From Symbiodinium natans (lineage: Eukaryota; Sar; Dinophyceae; Suessiales; Symbiodiniaceae): a DNA stretch of 42,500 bases. The stretch spans positions 300,001-342,500 of the forward strand of contig CAJNDS010002548.1 in assembly GCA_905221605.1 (NCBI GenBank), given 5' to 3'. Shown in pieces: positions 41,557 to 42,500 of this stretch. Position numbers and translations under genes: made by a program. Every line of letters starts with the position of its first letter. Within the stretch, counting starts at the first letter, position 1. Below the pieces are notes generated by a model. The model made no database searches and was not told where the DNA came from. It saw only the letters and a program-made list of their open reading frames with translations.

Positions 41557-42500
41557 GCCGCCCTCTCTACGGGGTTAGGGTTTAGGATTTAGGGTTTAGG
41601 GTTTAGGGTTTCGGGTTTAGGGTGTTTCGGTTTAGGGTTAGGGCTTCAGCGTTTCAGGGTTTCGGGGTTTCAGGGTAGAGGGTTTCAGGCGTTCAGGGTA
41701 TAGGGGTTGAGGGTTTAAGGACTTTGGGGTTTCGGGATTTAGGGATTGTAGGGTGTAGGGATTTAGGGTTTCCTACGTTGGGATTCAGGGTTTAGGGTTC
41801 CAGGTGTTCAGGGTTGAGGGATGCAGGGTTTAAGGATGTGTGTTTAGGGTTTCCTAAATGGTCAGTTCTCAAAAATTATGGCTCCTTTCATTGGGCATCG
41901 GAAATATTCGGGGCCCTTGTAAGGGTCATCCCCAGAGGGGCCACTGGGAGGTTCATGGTACTTATTAACCAATTATGACTGTACTTATAACTGTACTGAA
42001 AATTGTACTTATAGCCATATGACACCACTTAAAGCGGCTAGTAAGTGGGTTAAAGCTACGGTTGTAATTGGTTAATAAGTACCATGAACCTCCAAGCAGA
42101 GTTTAGAGAAGTGTCTTGGTTCAGGCTTTCAGTTAGGGTTTAGGGTTTAGGGTTTGGGTTTTCGGTTTAGGGTTTAGGGTTTAGGGTTTTACAGGTTAGG
42201 TTCAGGGTTTAGGGTTTAGGGTGTGGGGATTAGGGGTGCAGGGTTTAGCGATTTCGGGGTTCAGGGTTGAAGGATATAGGGGTTGAGGTATTTAGGGATC
42301 GAGGCTTTCGGGTTTATGGGTTCAGGGCTGAGAATGTGCGGTTTAGGGTTAGGGTTTAGAGTTTAGGGTAACAGCCCTAAACCGCTCGCACACAGACGCG
42401 CTTCCATTCTGTACGGGACTTGAACCAGGGGTGGGTGTGTCTACGAAAGCAGGGAACCCCAAACTCCCCTCCAAATAGTCGGATTCCCTTAGAATTAAGG
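41557..42500 (+). repeat. Start of intron 41, cut by the window end
   Basis: TTTAGGG and many variants (TTCAGGG, TTTCGGG, ATGCAGGG) are at 41573-41850 and 42133-42368. A 147-base MITE sits between them. No CCCTAAA array has been reached by 42500, so the opposite arm should lie downstream. Confidence 0.85.
41947..42093. mobile_element. MITE with perfect 29-base terminal inverted repeats
   Basis: The ends are exact inverted copies starting GGAGGTTCATGGTACTTATT and continuing AACCAATTA. The 89-base centre is AT-rich with repeated TGTACTTATA. There is no coding capacity, so it is a non-autonomous element. Perfect ends suggest recent insertion. Confidence 0.9.

Larger units (their letters stand above)
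37420..39112 (+). repeat. Intron 38
   Basis: The longest intron between recognised exons. TTTAGGG variants (TTTTTGGGTTTAGG) are at 37440-37620, TTTAGGG at 37978-38033 and 38515-38605. MITE B lies at 38282-38391, CCCTAAA at 38690-38740 and a CCCCCCAA array at 38797-39050. Unique blocks 37625-37975 and 38035-38280 are open in several frames without a recognised product. Confidence 0.8.

Noticed and set aside
38736-39127. Glycine-rich proteins on the minus strand
   Set aside because: Artefact of the CCCCCCAA arm of intron 38.
1015-41556. Sulfite oxidase or stand-alone b5 reductase instead of nitrate reductase
   Set aside because: One strand carries Moco, dimerisation, b5, FAD and NADH parts in the nitrate reductase order, with the nitrate reductase signatures CAGNRRKEQ, PDHG and WWYKPEYI.
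1-42500. A chromosome end or subtelomere
   Set aside because: TTTAGGG and CCCTAAA arrays alternate through the whole window, and ordered coding exons lie between them. A true telomere would be a single array of one strand at one end.
1-42500. CRISPR-like or clustered repeat array
   Set aside because: The repeats are 7-8 base tandem units without constant-length spacers, and the genome is eukaryotic.

Overview
The window holds part of one very large, heavily split gene on the + strand: a eukaryotic assimilatory nitrate reductase (molybdopterin - cytochrome b5 - FAD/NADH). Almost none of it shows as long open reading frames, because the coding sequence is cut into tiny exons of about 21 to 90 bases. 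Reading the short unique islands between telomere-like repeats gave 41 exons that can be joined in phase, plus about ten tentative ones. Together they cover about 680 residues over about 40.5 kb, so only about 5% of the span is coding. Both gene ends lie outside the window: the N-terminal start is upstream, and the last part of the NADH domain (including the CGPPPM region) is downstream.

The organism is most likely a dinoflagellate. The introns use mainly GC and GA as the 5' dinucleotide and only rarely GT, with a near-invariant AG|G at the 3' side; this pattern is known from dinoflagellate genomes. The repeat unit TTTAGGG is the plant-type telomere repeat, which is also used by dinoflagellates. 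Exons are GC-rich.

Layout: 1-1014, upstream intron sequence; 1015-16887, 22 exons of the molybdopterin and dimerisation domains; 16888-23692, a region for hinge 1 with tentative exons; 23693-27766, seven exons of the cytochrome b5 domain with both haem histidines; 27767-31032, a region for hinge 2 with tentative exons; 31033-41556, twelve exons of the FAD domain and the start of the NADH domain; 41557-42500, the start of the next intron.

The most striking feature is the introns. In about 25 of some 40 introns the 5' part carries a (TTTAGGG)n array and the 3' part a (CCCTAAA)n array, with a unique loop between them that often holds a small inverted-repeat (MITE-like) element. The polarity is tied to the direction of transcription, so each such pre-mRNA intron could fold into a long UUUAGGG/CCCUAAA hairpin that brings its two splice sites together. 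I know of no described class of introns bracketed by telomere repeats, and this is the candidate new system in the window. No second gene, RNA gene or bacterial-type feature could be supported.
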